Assembly (NCBI RefSeq): GCF_016583835.1
Contig: NZ_NRRW01000010.1
Location: forward strand, 1 to 64,000
DNA from: Thiococcus pfennigii
Lineage (GTDB): Bacteria; Pseudomonadota; Gammaproteobacteria; Chromatiales; Chromatiaceae
DNA: 64,000 nucleotides
Reading direction: 5' to 3'
Below the pieces are notes generated by a model. The model searched no databases. It was given only the letters and a program-made list of their open reading frames with translations, and had not been told where the DNA came from. A program made the translations under genes and the position numbers. Shown in pieces: positions 16,748 through 24,806 of this stretch. Position 1 is the stretch's first letter; every line of letters starts with the position of its first letter.

Positions 16748-18037
16748 TCAGCCGAAGGCGCCACCCTGCAACTGTCGATCCAGTAGGCGGCGGGCGAGCG
16801 CCTGATCCTCGTCGAACGCGGCCTGCGGCCAACCCCCGAGTGGGCGACCGTGCCGGTCGAAGTCGACAGGCGTCGCGATGCTCTCGCCGGTCGGCTCCTG
16901 GTCGATCCAGTAGGCCCGCACATGCTCGGGCGGTAGGCGCCCCTCAGCGAGGGCCAGTTGCACGCCGAGCATCAAGACGCGGGAGTGGGTCTCGACCACG
17001 ATGGTTGGTGCGAAAACGTTGGCCGCGATCTCGCACAAATGGTCCGCCAATGCCTGCTGGGCGTTGGCATGCAGATGACTCTCCGGCTCTTCGACGGCGA
17101 GGATCGCGGCGTCACCGCGCGTGCGGGCCAACGCAGCGGCGACGAGGACCGGCAGCACCTGGATCATGCCCTCGCCGGTATCGAGCAGGTCGATGTCGCG
17201 CAAGGGTCCGCTGCTCGGATTCAGCAGCAGCCGGAAAATGGGCTGTCCAACCGCCGCGTCGGCCCGTTCCAGGTGCCGGCCGATCTCGGGCCGCGCGTAC
17301 CAGGCGGCGACCTCATCGAATACTGCCCGGTCGCTCAATACGGCCTCGGCGGCGTTCGTTCCGTCGGCATCGAGCAGGCCGAATCGGCGGCCCGACCGGG
17401 TGATCAAGCGCGGCCAGCGCATTCGCACCGAGTGCAGCCATTGAATCTGTCCGCGCAGCCAGAGCAATCGCTCGCGCAGCCCGCCGAGCGCCGCCGGCAG
17501 GGCGGGGTCGGCTGCGGGGACCAGCCCGGCGAAACGGGGCTGAATGGCCTGACCTGCCGAACCGTCGCCACCTGCGGTCACACGATAGGTCTCGTGATCC
17601 GGCCAGGGTTCGGCAACCGCGCGGAAGGTCAGCCCATTGGGACCAGAACACCCGTAGCTCGCGATGATGGTCTGGTTGGCCTCGTCGACGTACTTGATGA
17701 CGAAGGCGTCGCGGCAGCGCTGCCGGTCGGCTCCCGTCCAGTCGAGCACCAGCGTCACTTGCTTGAGTGACGCGGCATCGCCCGCGCGGGCGGGGACATC
17801 CAGAAAGCTCGCGCCAGGTCCGGCAACGCGACCGATGTCGAAGGGTGAGGTGGCTCCGTCGGCTACCGAGTCGGCGAGGATCGGCAGGAGCCTCAACACC
17901 GCGCTCTTGCCGGCGTTGTTGCGCCCGTAGAGCAGGGTCAGCGGGCGCAACTCCAGGTCGAGCCGGTCCGGAAAGGCGCGGTAGCCAACGGTCGATAGGC
18001 CGATCAGTTTGAACATGGCGGTCAGGAGCGGGCGCAC
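16748..18037 (-). CDS. ABC/AAA-type ATPase (AAA_15/AAA_21, SMC-like), first gene of putative defence cassette
   Basis: A 429-residue ATPase of the SMC/RecF-like class found in OLD, PARIS AriA and related systems. Motifs are complete: FKLIGLSTVGYRAF start, LLYGRNNAGKSAVLRLLP (Walker A, 38-45), LLDTGEGMIQVLP (signature loop, 284-296), AILAVEEPESHLHANAQ (Walker B plus D-loop, 311-327) and TIVVETHSRVLMLGVQ (switch His, 345-360). The C-terminus (YWIDQEPTGESIATPVDFDR, then GGWPQAAFDEDQALA) resembles DUF3696-type ends. The first GTG is at 18037; an internal ATG at 18016 starts MFKLIGLS, where family members usually begin, and may be the real start. It leads a three-gene operon with a TOPRIM-like and a DUF262 gene separated by two and three bases. 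Confidence 0.88.
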   Translation of the reverse strand: MRPLLTAMFKLIGLSTVGYRAFPDRLDLELRPLTLLYGRNNAGKSAVLRLLPILADSVADGATSPFDIGRVAGPGASFLDVPARAGDAASLKQVTLVLDWTGADRQRCRDAFVIKYVDEANQTIIASYGCSGPNGLTFRAVAEPWPDHETYRVTAGGDGSAGQAIQPRFAGLVPAADPALPAALGGLRERLLWLRGQIQWLHSVRMRWPRLITRSGRRFGLLDADGTNAAEAVLSDRAVFDEVAAWYARPEIGRHLERADAAVGQPIFRLLLNPSSGPLRDIDLLDTGEGMIQVLPVLVAAALARTRGDAAILAVEEPESHLHANAQQALADHLCEIAANVFAPTIVVETHSRVLMLGVQLALAEGRLPPEHVRAYWIDQEPTGESIATPVDFDRHGRPLGGWPQAAFDEDQALARRLLDRQLQGGAFG

Positions 18038-18188
18038 ATAATGCGTTGTGAGGTCGGGATCCTAATGATGGAAGAGATGATAGGAAGAGTGCCGAGCAGG
18101 CGCGATCGACGCGGTACTGGGCCGAAGCGCCCAGCCCCATCCCTGGCGGCCTTCAGGGCGCCCTCGGCCTGCGCCGCGGCGAGGACGA

Positions 18189-18437
18189 TCACCGGGCCAG
18201 GCCTCCCCATTCCTCGTCCGAGAAGGCTGGGGCCAGGTCATCACCGTGGATACGGGCGCCCTTGTGGGCGAGCCGGGGCGAGGGCCTATGGCGCAGCCCT
18301 GGCTTTCCGGCGCCTGCTTCGGCCGGTGAGGGAAGCAGGACGATGACACGTGCGTGCTGGCCGCGATGCGGCTCGGGCAGCTTGATGCGCAGCTCGTTGT
18401 TCTCGTCCACGTCGGCTTCGATCTCGATGGCATGCAT
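18189..18437 (-). CDS. Small antitoxin-like protein (82 aa), no toxin partner seen
   Basis: The ATG at 18437 opens an 82-residue protein. Its first half, MHAIEIEADVDENNELRIKL and PEPHRGQHARVIVLLP, is the beta-rich dimerisation type found in short antitoxins paired with PIN-domain toxins (an N-terminal D...N.EL.I.LP....G..VRVIVL pattern). The second half is basic and disordered, ending DDLAPAFSDEEWGGLAR. In the expected place for a toxin, just downstream, only a 150-bp gap precedes the ATPase gene, and no PIN, RelE or MazF text is visible. It may be an orphan left after toxin loss, or a regulator of the following defence-like operon, which is on the same strand. Function is inferred from shape only. 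Confidence 0.55.
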   Translation of the reverse strand: MHAIEIEADVDENNELRIKLPEPHRGQHARVIVLLPSPAEAGAGKPGLRHRPSPRLAHKGARIHGDDLAPAFSDEEWGGLAR

Positions 18438-19040
18438 GGCTGTCTCGCGACGCGATGGTGGCTGGCCGCCGGTCTTGGCTCGTGTCGAGGGTCGCGCGTC
18501 GCCGTCGCCGGTGCGGTTGGAGGTCGATCCGGTCGTCCGGAGATGACGTTGACCATCCGCTCCGCGAACCGCCGTCTCTTGACCGGCGCAGCCTTGTTCA
18601 TAATTCCGGCCAAGGCCCACCTTTATGATGGTTCATGATGGGATATTGGCGCTAACTACTCGCGCGATCAGCGCTTTGCCTCAGGCTCTTGGCAGGCGGC
18701 TCGCTCGGTGGCCGGAGTCATGAGCAAGCCCGATCGGCGCGCTGGCCGGGTCCGCTTTGGCATAGCGCCTTGCGACGCCGCCGAGTCTGGCCAGGCCCTC
18801 GCAGTTCGGGTACGGGAACTCGAGATCATCTACCCGATGATAGACCGTGTGGTTGGCGGCCGAGAAGGAGCAGCGGGAACGACTGAATCTGTCCTATCGA
18901 CTCCGTGGGGCCGCGCGAGGCGTTGTTACGGTGCTGTCTCCCGAGGCGCCGTTCGGCGGTGGTGGCCTTCGCAGGCCGGTGTCTCTACCGATCGACGCGC
19001 AGTCGGGCGTGGGGCGTCCTTGCCCCGTTCGCTTATCCTC
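18438..19040. other. Intergenic stretch, possible broken gene fragment on plus strand
   Basis: Most of this 600-bp stretch is featureless. On the plus strand, one frame reads CDAAESGQALAVRVRELEII, YPMIDRVV (about 18770-18850) and the neighbouring frame continues WLAAEKEQRERLNLSYRLRG, AARGVVTVLS (about 18850-18940). The join is smooth, as if a helical protein had been frameshifted near 18850. I do not recognise the family. Promoters for the leftward antitoxin/ATPase genes should also lie here, but I cannot point to one. Confidence 0.3.
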
Positions 19041-21467
19041 CTACCACACAGGTGGTACGTAGACCGGCGCGATCGCCGCCGGTGGCAGCGGCTCGACGTG
19101 GACCGGCGCGATCGCCGCCGGTGGCAGCGGCTCGACGTGGACTGGCGCGATCGCCGCCGGTGGCAGTGGCTCGACGTGGACCGGCGCGATCGCCGCCGGT
19201 GGCAGTGGCTCGACGTGGACTGGCGCGATCGCCGCTGGCGGCAGCGGCTCGACCTGGAGCGGTGGGACCACGATCGGCTCGACGACCAGCGGCGGCTGGT
19301 TCTCGATCGGCTGGAGCTGGGCCACGGGTCGTGACCAGCCAGCGACGACCTCGCTGAACGGTCCGGCCAGGATGCCGTCGCCGCCGACGGCCTCGACCGC
19401 CCGGATGCGATAGTAGGAGTAGCCGTCCGGCACCGCCGTGTCCAGCCAATGGGTCTCCAGCGGCGGGATGCCGGGATCGAAGGTCATCGGATCGGCCACT
19501 GGCGTCGCGTAGCGTAGCGACCATGGACCGTTCGCCGACGGTGCGCGATAGATCCGGTAGCCGGAGGCACCGGGTGTCGGGTCCCACCAGAGCTCGATGA
19601 AGCCGGAGCCATCGTCGCTTGCGGTGACCCCGGTCGGTGCGGGCGGCGGCATATCGAGGCCCGCGTGCCAGCCGACGACGGGCCGGCTCGGGTTCTCCTG
19701 GCAGCCCGGGACGGCGGCGGCGATCCGGTAGTAATGGGGCGTCGTGATGCCGATCCCGTCGTCATCGAATGCCGTGTCGCTAACCTCGGCGATCAGCGAG
19801 CCGATCTCGGTCGGGTGCTCGGCGCGATAGACCCGATAGCCGTTGGCGCCATCGACCGGTTGCCAGCGCACGAGCACACGGTCTGCGGTGATGCCGGCCG
19901 TCGCCGTGACGCCGACCGGCATCGGGCACAGCCAGGGGCCGGCGAGCGGTGCGGACGGTTCGCTGTCGCCCGCCGCGTCGCTCGCCACGAGCCGGTAGAA
20001 CGGCTCGCCGCCGGCGCTCGGCAGGACGCGGTCGGTGAAGCGATCGCCACCGGCCGCATGGCCGATCAGTTCGCCGAGCATGGCTGGATCCGTGCTGCGG
20101 TAGACGCGGTAGTCGTTCGCCTCGGCGAGCGGCTGCCAGGTCAGCGTCAGCTCGCCGAGGTTGTCCGCGGCGATGCCGAGCGCTACCGGTGTCGGTGGCG
20201 GTTGCAGCGGCGGTGCGACCGTGAGCGCCGCATAGGCGTCGAGCAGGCCCCAGCCGCGCTCGCGGTCCCAGCCCGGGGCATCCTCGCCGTCCGGGCCGAT
20301 CGGATCGCGCGCCCCTGCCAGCAGCAGCCCGCGCAGCTCGGCTGGCGTCAGGTCTGGCTCCAGGGCCTTCATCAGACCGACGACACCGGTCACGAACGGG
20401 GCGGCATAGGAGGTGCCGCTGCCATAGTCGTAGGGTTCGTCGCCGAGGTGGCTCGGGCGGCTGCTCCAGATGTCGACGCCCGGTGCGAGCAGGTCGAGTT
20501 GCTCACCTTGGTTGGAGAAGTCGGCTCGGCGCCCGGCGGGATCGATCGCCCCGACGGCGATGGTCTCCGGATAGGCGGCCGGCTCGCCGAGCAGCGGGGC
20601 GTCGTCGTTGCCGGCCGCGACCACCACCGTGATCCCGGCCGCGGCGGCGTCGCGGAGCGCCTCGCGCAGCGCGGCGACGTGCAGCCCGGGTGCCAGGCCG
20701 GCACTGATGTTGACGACCTGGACCGACGGCTGGTGCTCGATGACCAGGTCGATCGCCTCGATCAGCACCGAGGCGGCGAAGCGCCCATCGGCCGTCACCC
20801 GTATCGGCAGGATGCGGCACGGGGCGCAGACGCCGGCGATACCGACGCCGTCGTCGGCGTTGGCGGCGATGATGCCGGCGACCATGGTCCCGTGCCCCAG
20901 CGGATGGGTGTCCCAGGGCTCGGCGTCGCCGTCGACCAGGTCGATCCCGGCGGCGATGCGTCCGACCAGATCCGGGTGGTCGAGATCGAGGCCGCTGTCG
21001 ATGACCGCGACCAGGACCGGCTCGGCATCGATGCCGATCGGGTAGGCGTCGTAGAAACCGATGTCGATGCCCGAGGAGGGGGCGTGCAGCCCCCATTGTT
21101 CGGCGATCTCGGGGTCGTTGGGCAGTTCCTCGAGCGACAGGGATGGATTTGGCTCGACCCGTGCGATGCGCGGATCGGCGAGCAGGGCCTCGATCGCCTC
21201 GGCGGGCTCGGCGTCCGGTTGCAGCTCGACGATCAGCAGGCGGCCGCTGCGGCGCAGCCGTGCGACCTGCGCCAAGTGGTGGGCGTGGTCAGCTCGCAGC
21301 GCTTCGGCCTCCGCCTCGGAGAGCGGGGCGCTCGGCGTGACGAGGAGGGTCGCGGCGGTGGTCTGGGCCGGTGCCGGACCCGGTAGCAGTAGGGTCAGGA
21401 CCAGGAACAGGGCCGCCCATGCGGCGATCCCTGAACCGGTCGGGGTCTGGATGCGACTCGCGTGCAT
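19041..21467 (-). CDS. Secreted subtilisin-like (S8) protease with fibronectin-like segments and repeat tail
   Basis: The ATG at 21467 has GGAGG eight bases upstream and gives 808 residues; a GTG three codons earlier is less well placed. A signal peptide (hydrophobic 14-30, cut after APAQ) leads into an inhibitor-like prosegment and an S8 catalytic domain. Asp157 lies in VAVIDSGLDLDHPDL, His192 in GHGTMVAGIIAA, Asn287 in VVVAAGNDD and Ser353 in GTSYAAPFVTG. After the domain ends (WGLLDAYAAL) come three fibronectin-III-like modules, each with an R.YR....G.... pattern (YRVYRSTDP, YRVYRAEHP, YRIYRAPSA). The final 70 residues are a Pro-rich 13-residue repeat (VEPLPPAAIAPVH x5) encoded by a 39-bp DNA repeat. 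This is an extracellular or surface protease, probably with the tail as a spacer; the target is unknown. It diverges from the next operon across a palindrome-rich promoter. Confidence 0.9.
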   Translation of the reverse strand: MHASRIQTPTGSGIAAWAALFLVLTLLLPGPAPAQTTAATLLVTPSAPLSEAEAEALRADHAHHLAQVARLRRSGRLLIVELQPDAEPAEAIEALLADPRIARVEPNPSLSLEELPNDPEIAEQWGLHAPSSGIDIGFYDAYPIGIDAEPVLVAVIDSGLDLDHPDLVGRIAAGIDLVDGDAEPWDTHPLGHGTMVAGIIAANADDGVGIAGVCAPCRILPIRVTADGRFAASVLIEAIDLVIEHQPSVQVVNISAGLAPGLHVAALREALRDAAAAGITVVVAAGNDDAPLLGEPAAYPETIAVGAIDPAGRRADFSNQGEQLDLLAPGVDIWSSRPSHLGDEPYDYGSGTSYAAPFVTGVVGLMKALEPDLTPAELRGLLLAGARDPIGPDGEDAPGWDRERGWGLLDAYAALTVAPPLQPPPTPVALGIAADNLGELTLTWQPLAEANDYRVYRSTDPAMLGELIGHAAGGDRFTDRVLPSAGGEPFYRLVASDAAGDSEPSAPLAGPWLCPMPVGVTATAGITADRVLVRWQPVDGANGYRVYRAEHPTEIGSLIAEVSDTAFDDDGIGITTPHYYRIAAAVPGCQENPSRPVVGWHAGLDMPPPAPTGVTASDDGSGFIELWWDPTPGASGYRIYRAPSANGPWSLRYATPVADPMTFDPGIPPLETHWLDTAVPDGYSYYRIRAVEAVGGDGILAGPFSEVVAGWSRPVAQLQPIENQPPLVVEPIVVPPLQVEPLPPAAIAPVHVEPLPPAAIAPVHVEPLPPAAIAPVHVEPLPPAAIAPVHVEPLPPAAIAPVYVPPVW
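19063..19257. repeat. 39-bp tandem repeat, five copies, inside the subtilase C-terminus
   Basis: Units begin at 19063, 19102, 19141, 19180 and 19219, each 39 bp long and differing by only a few silent changes. They encode the 13-residue unit VEPLPPAAIAPVH on the minus strand. Near-identity at DNA level suggests recent expansion and makes copy number likely to vary between strains. Confidence 0.95.
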
Positions 21468-21541
21468 CTTGGTCACCTCCGGTGCGTGTCAGAGACCGGC
21501 CCGGGGATCGGGCCGGCATCTTCAGCATTGCGGAGGGACCC

Positions 21542-21587
21542 CACTCAAGCGATTGAGCAATTGCTCGCGCGCCTGCTCAATTGAGTG
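21542..21587. promoter_or_regulatory. Cluster of palindromes in divergent promoter region
   Basis: Two A+T-rich perfect palindromes, GAGCAATTGCTC (21555-21566) and CTCAATTGAG (21576-21585), lie 21 bp apart from centre to centre, flanked by CACTCAA (21542-21548) and its complement TTGAGTG (21581-21587). They sit between the subtilase gene (minus) and the unknown two-gene operon (plus). The two-helical-turn spacing suggests a dimeric regulator site controlling both directions; this is inference. Confidence 0.45.
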
Positions 21588-21669
21588 AGTACAGGGGCTT
21601 GGGTATCGTCCTCGACCGAGATCGGCACCGCGACGGCGCGTCGATCCTCCCGGACCCAGCCGCTACCCG

Positions 21670-23346
21670 ATGATGGAGATCTGCCCCGTGTCCCGCGAGT
21701 TCAGCGACCCGCCCCTACCTTACCAGCCCCTCTGTCGACAGCTCGCCGAGCTCCTGGCGAGCTTTCCGGACGGGGCCCGCTTCAGCGCCGCGCAACGCGC
21801 CCGTTGGGCGGCGCCGCTCAAGCCCTGGATGTTGGCCCGGCCCGACAGCGCGGGCGTCCGGGGCGAGGTTCTGTATCTCGCGGCGGCCGACGGCGGCGAT
21901 GACGGGCCGGTCGGCGACTGTTCGGTCAGCGCTGTGCAGAAATGGCTCAATCCGTTCACCGGCAACCTCGCGCCGAACCACCGCACGCTGATCCGCTTCG
22001 CCGCCTGGTGTCGCCTCGACCTCTGCCGAATGCTCGCGTTGGTGCTCAAACGCGACTGGGAAAGTTGGATCAAGCGCCGCTATGGCTGGCGCGCGCAACA
22101 GGGCTTCGGCGCCGATCCGCACCCGGATGCGGATCCGACGACCGCCGCTGAGGTCCATGGTCGGACCCTGAGCGACGGTCTCGCGCGCCTCGCCGCCCGC
22201 GACGACCCCGCCGAGCGCGCGGCCTTCCGCCGCGATCTCCCGGGCCTCCTCGAAGAGCCGACGCTCGCCGACTATGCTCGGCGCCTCGCCTACGAGATCG
22301 CCGGTGCCGGTCATCCAACTGGCGTCGACGCCGAGCGTGCCGCCGCGGTCCTCGACCGCCTCCTCGACGCCGACGTCCTCCACACGGAAGGGCTCGATCA
22401 GGCCTGCGGTCGCGAACTCGACGTGCGCCGCGCGGAGGTCCTGCACGGGGTGCAGGAGGTGCTGACCCAGCATGCCCGCTACCAGGCGGCCATCGAGCGC
22501 TACCGGGTCTTTCTCGACGATCAGGCCGGCCACCTGGATGCCATCGTCGCCGCGACACGTCGCGGTACGCTGGTCGAACGGCTCCTCGGGGCCTTGCGCG
22601 CCCACTGCAAGGGCGCTGCCGGAGCGGTCGATGCGGCCGCGCTGCGCCGCATCGGGCGACGCCTGCGTCAGGAGCAGCGCGACGAGGAGTTGGCCGGCGC
22701 CCGACCCCTCGCCGGCGGTGGTGGGTCGGTCGCCCAGATCCTCGGCCAGCCGCGCCTGCGTGTCCCGATTGTCTGCTATCGCGAGGATCTGCGGCTGCGC
22801 CAGCGCCTGTTGCGGATGCTGCACCCAGATATCGTCTTCCGCCTCCCGGGCCTCACCGCGGCCGAGCGCGAGCGGCTTTGGGCGCAGCTCAACGAGCTGT
22901 TCGCCGCCGGCAAGCCGCTGATCGACGCCGGTGACATCGCCGCGGTGCTGGCCAAGGCCCGCGAGTTGGAGATCGATCTGACCCGGCTCCTCAGCGGCGA
23001 GCGCGAGATCGCCGCGGCGCTCGCGGCCCTCGACGGGCTGCGCGACCCGCAGCTCTGGGAAGAGAAGATCGCCGAGGTCGAACGCCATTACGAGGCCCAG
23101 ACGATCCCGATCGGGGCCGGTGCCGGGGTCTCGGTCGCGAGCCTGCTGCGGGCTGCCGAGCATCTGGCCGAGGACTGGCGCGGTCGGCGCCGCCCCGAGC
23201 TGGAGCTGGCCGACGATCAATGCGAGGCCGGCCTGACCCCCGATGCCAAAGCACTGTTGCGGCGGCTCTGCGAGGCGCTCGATGCACCGGATCTCGAACG
23301 GTTCGACACGCTTTGCGCCGCCGCCGGTACACCCGAAACCCACTGA
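21670..23346 (+). CDS. Protein of unknown function (558 aa) with J-domain-like segment
   Basis: I do not recognise a named family for the whole chain. There is no signal peptide or membrane segment; composition is charged and largely helical. Residues about 80-130 (DCSVSAVQKWLNPFTGNLAP, NHRTLIRFAAWCRLDL) look like a small helix-turn-helix-type unit. Residues about 370-415 (LRLRQRLLRMLHPDIVFRLP, AERERLWAQLNELFAAGKPL) resemble helices II-III of a J domain, with the HPD tripeptide at 385-387. If real, that would let it engage DnaK. The next gene starts 11 bp after its stop and is also unknown, so the two form an operon. The start could be the second ATG (21673). It shares a palindrome-rich upstream region with the divergent secreted subtilase. 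Confidence 0.75.
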   Translation: MMEICPVSREFSDPPLPYQPLCRQLAELLASFPDGARFSAAQRARWAAPLKPWMLARPDSAGVRGEVLYLAAADGGDDGPVGDCSVSAVQKWLNPFTGNLAPNHRTLIRFAAWCRLDLCRMLALVLKRDWESWIKRRYGWRAQQGFGADPHPDADPTTAAEVHGRTLSDGLARLAARDDPAERAAFRRDLPGLLEEPTLADYARRLAYEIAGAGHPTGVDAERAAAVLDRLLDADVLHTEGLDQACGRELDVRRAEVLHGVQEVLTQHARYQAAIERYRVFLDDQAGHLDAIVAATRRGTLVERLLGALRAHCKGAAGAVDAAALRRIGRRLRQEQRDEELAGARPLAGGGGSVAQILGQPRLRVPIVCYREDLRLRQRLLRMLHPDIVFRLPGLTAAERERLWAQLNELFAAGKPLIDAGDIAAVLAKARELEIDLTRLLSGEREIAAALAALDGLRDPQLWEEKIAEVERHYEAQTIPIGAGAGVSVASLLRAAEHLAEDWRGRRRPELELADDQCEAGLTPDAKALLRRLCEALDAPDLERFDTLCAAAGTPETH

Positions 23347-23357
23347 GAGACGCACCG

Positions 23358-24236
23358 ATGAACGATACACGACTTCCATTCCTGCCGGGCCCCATGCCGA
23401 CCAGCCCTGCCGATACCTCGCTGGCGATCCTCGAACGCGCGCTGGCCGAGGCTGACCAGCGGCCGCGCCCCGGGCATCGGCTTTGGCTGTTGGCCCACAC
23501 GGGCACTCACTGGCGCGAGCCGCGTCTGCTCGCCTGGATGGAGCAGCATCTGCCGGGTGACGCGGTGCTGTGCACAGAGGGGGCCGCCTTTGGCCGGATG
23601 ACGCCGCGCGAGCGCCTGGCCGAGGTCCTGGGCGGGATCGTTCGTGTCGTCGCGTCGCCGCCACCGCCGGGCCGGCCGCCGCTGGACGCCGGTCTGACGG
23701 CGCAGCTTTGGACGGTCGTCGCCGGTGAGCCGCCGCTGACGGCCGCCGACGTCGAGCTGCTCCGCCGGCACCTGGCGGCGGCATCGGGGCCGGAAGGGGT
23801 CGCGGCGAGCGCCCTGCTCGACGATCCTGAATTCATTCGTGCCCTGGTGAAAGACGCCGAGGCGAGCGGTATCGACTGGATGAAGACCGTCAACAAGCCC
23901 CACTTGCTGCGCCCGGCCCTCGGGTTTGCGATCTCCGCCCCGGAGGGGTTCGCGCTGCTCCATCGGGAGGTGCGCCTCTACGGCATCGAGGACCCTCGGC
24001 ACTATGCGCACAACCTGGAGATCAGTCGCCGGGGCGGGGTCGACGCGGACTTCATGAAGGTCGCCAGCCTGCGCAGCCAAGTCCTGTTCGAGAACTGCAT
24101 CCGGGCGATGGATGAAACCGGGAGCGCGAGCGTCTGCGCCTACCTCACCGGCTTCCATCGTGGGCATTTTCTTCAGGAGGCCGCCCGGCGCCAGATCCGG
24201 GTCGAGATGGTCCAGGTCACCGAGCTTGACGACTAG
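23358..24236 (+). CDS. Protein of unknown function (292 aa), second gene of operon
   Basis: The ATG at 23358 follows the previous gene by 11 bp. The protein is soluble, without signal peptide. The first 150 residues are predicted alpha/beta (HRLWLLAHTGTHWREPRLLA, WMEQHLPGDAVLCTEGAAFG, GGIVRVVASPPP), and the C-terminal part (VRLYGIEDPRHYAHNLEISR, VASLRSQVLFENCIRAMDET, CAYLTGFHRGHFLQEAARRQ, IRVEMVQVTELD) also looks like a Rossmann-type strand-helix alternation. I see no catalytic signature that I can name with confidence. Tight linkage to the J-like gene suggests a common function. Confidence 0.7.
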   Translation: MNDTRLPFLPGPMPTSPADTSLAILERALAEADQRPRPGHRLWLLAHTGTHWREPRLLAWMEQHLPGDAVLCTEGAAFGRMTPRERLAEVLGGIVRVVASPPPPGRPPLDAGLTAQLWTVVAGEPPLTAADVELLRRHLAAASGPEGVAASALLDDPEFIRALVKDAEASGIDWMKTVNKPHLLRPALGFAISAPEGFALLHREVRLYGIEDPRHYAHNLEISRRGGVDADFMKVASLRSQVLFENCIRAMDETGSASVCAYLTGFHRGHFLQEAARRQIRVEMVQVTELDD

Positions 24237-24475
24237 GCCGCACGCGCGGCGGCCGCCGCGGATCTTCGCGGCGAGCACCGCCCTCCGGATCGCCCGAATC
24301 CCGTTGTGAGCCCTCGCCACCTCGGGTATCGTCGCGCCCCAGCATCGCGCACGGCATCGCGCACCCGATCCGACGCCGCGCCTCCGACCTCGCGTCGGCG
24401 CCCCCGTGGTGGCCGGCTTGCCGGCGACTCCAAGGCCCGCGGTGCCGAATCCTTCAACCCTGACAGGAGATCACG

Positions 24476-24658
24476 ATGGAAGGCTCCATCATCGCCAAAC
24501 TCGTCTTCGCCCTCGTCGCGACCCTCGCGGTGATGGGCGCGTCCTGGGGTCTGCAACGCCTGAGCGTCTTCCAGCAGATCAAGCCCTTGGCGCGGATCCT
24601 CAGCATGGCCGCAACCATCTTCGCGGCCATGTTCCTGCTCCAGCTCATCTGGCCTTAG
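24476..24658 (+). CDS. Small membrane protein (60 aa)
   Basis: AGGAG lies seven bases before the ATG. The 60 residues contain two hydrophobic segments: AKLVFALVATLAVMGASWGL (7-26) and ILSMAATIFAAMFLLQLIW (41-59), joined by a short basic loop (QRLSVFQQIKPLAR). This makes a two-span hairpin in the inner membrane. No function is known to me. It stands alone, followed by a 27-bp repeat array. Confidence 0.6.
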   Translation: MEGSIIAKLVFALVATLAVMGASWGLQRLSVFQQIKPLARILSMAATIFAAMFLLQLIWP

Positions 24659-24698
24659 GAGCCGTGCCCCTGTCGCGATGCTCCGAGCCGCGTAGGGC

Positions 24699-24806
24699 GG
24701 GAAAGCGCAGCGCATCCCGCCATTCGGTAAAGCGCAGCGCATCCCGCCATTCGGTAAAGCGTAGCGCATCCCGCCATTCAGGAAAGCGCCGCGCATCCCG
24801 CCGTCC
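24699..24806. repeat. 27-bp tandem repeat, four copies
   Basis: Copies with the core AAAGCGCAGCGCATCCCGCC start in register at 24702, 24729, 24756 and 24783 (period 27), with one to four differences. The consensus resembles intergenic repeat units scattered in related genomes (GTAGGGCGGGAAAGCGCAGCGCATCCCGCC type), because GCGGGA and TCCCGC are inverted and can pair. Copies are contiguous without spacers, so this is not CRISPR. Confidence 0.9.

Noticed and set aside
24699-24806. CRISPR array
   Set aside because: Repeats are contiguous (27-bp period, no unique spacers) and no cas gene is present in the window. The same applies to the 9-, 7-, 39- and 161-bp repeats.
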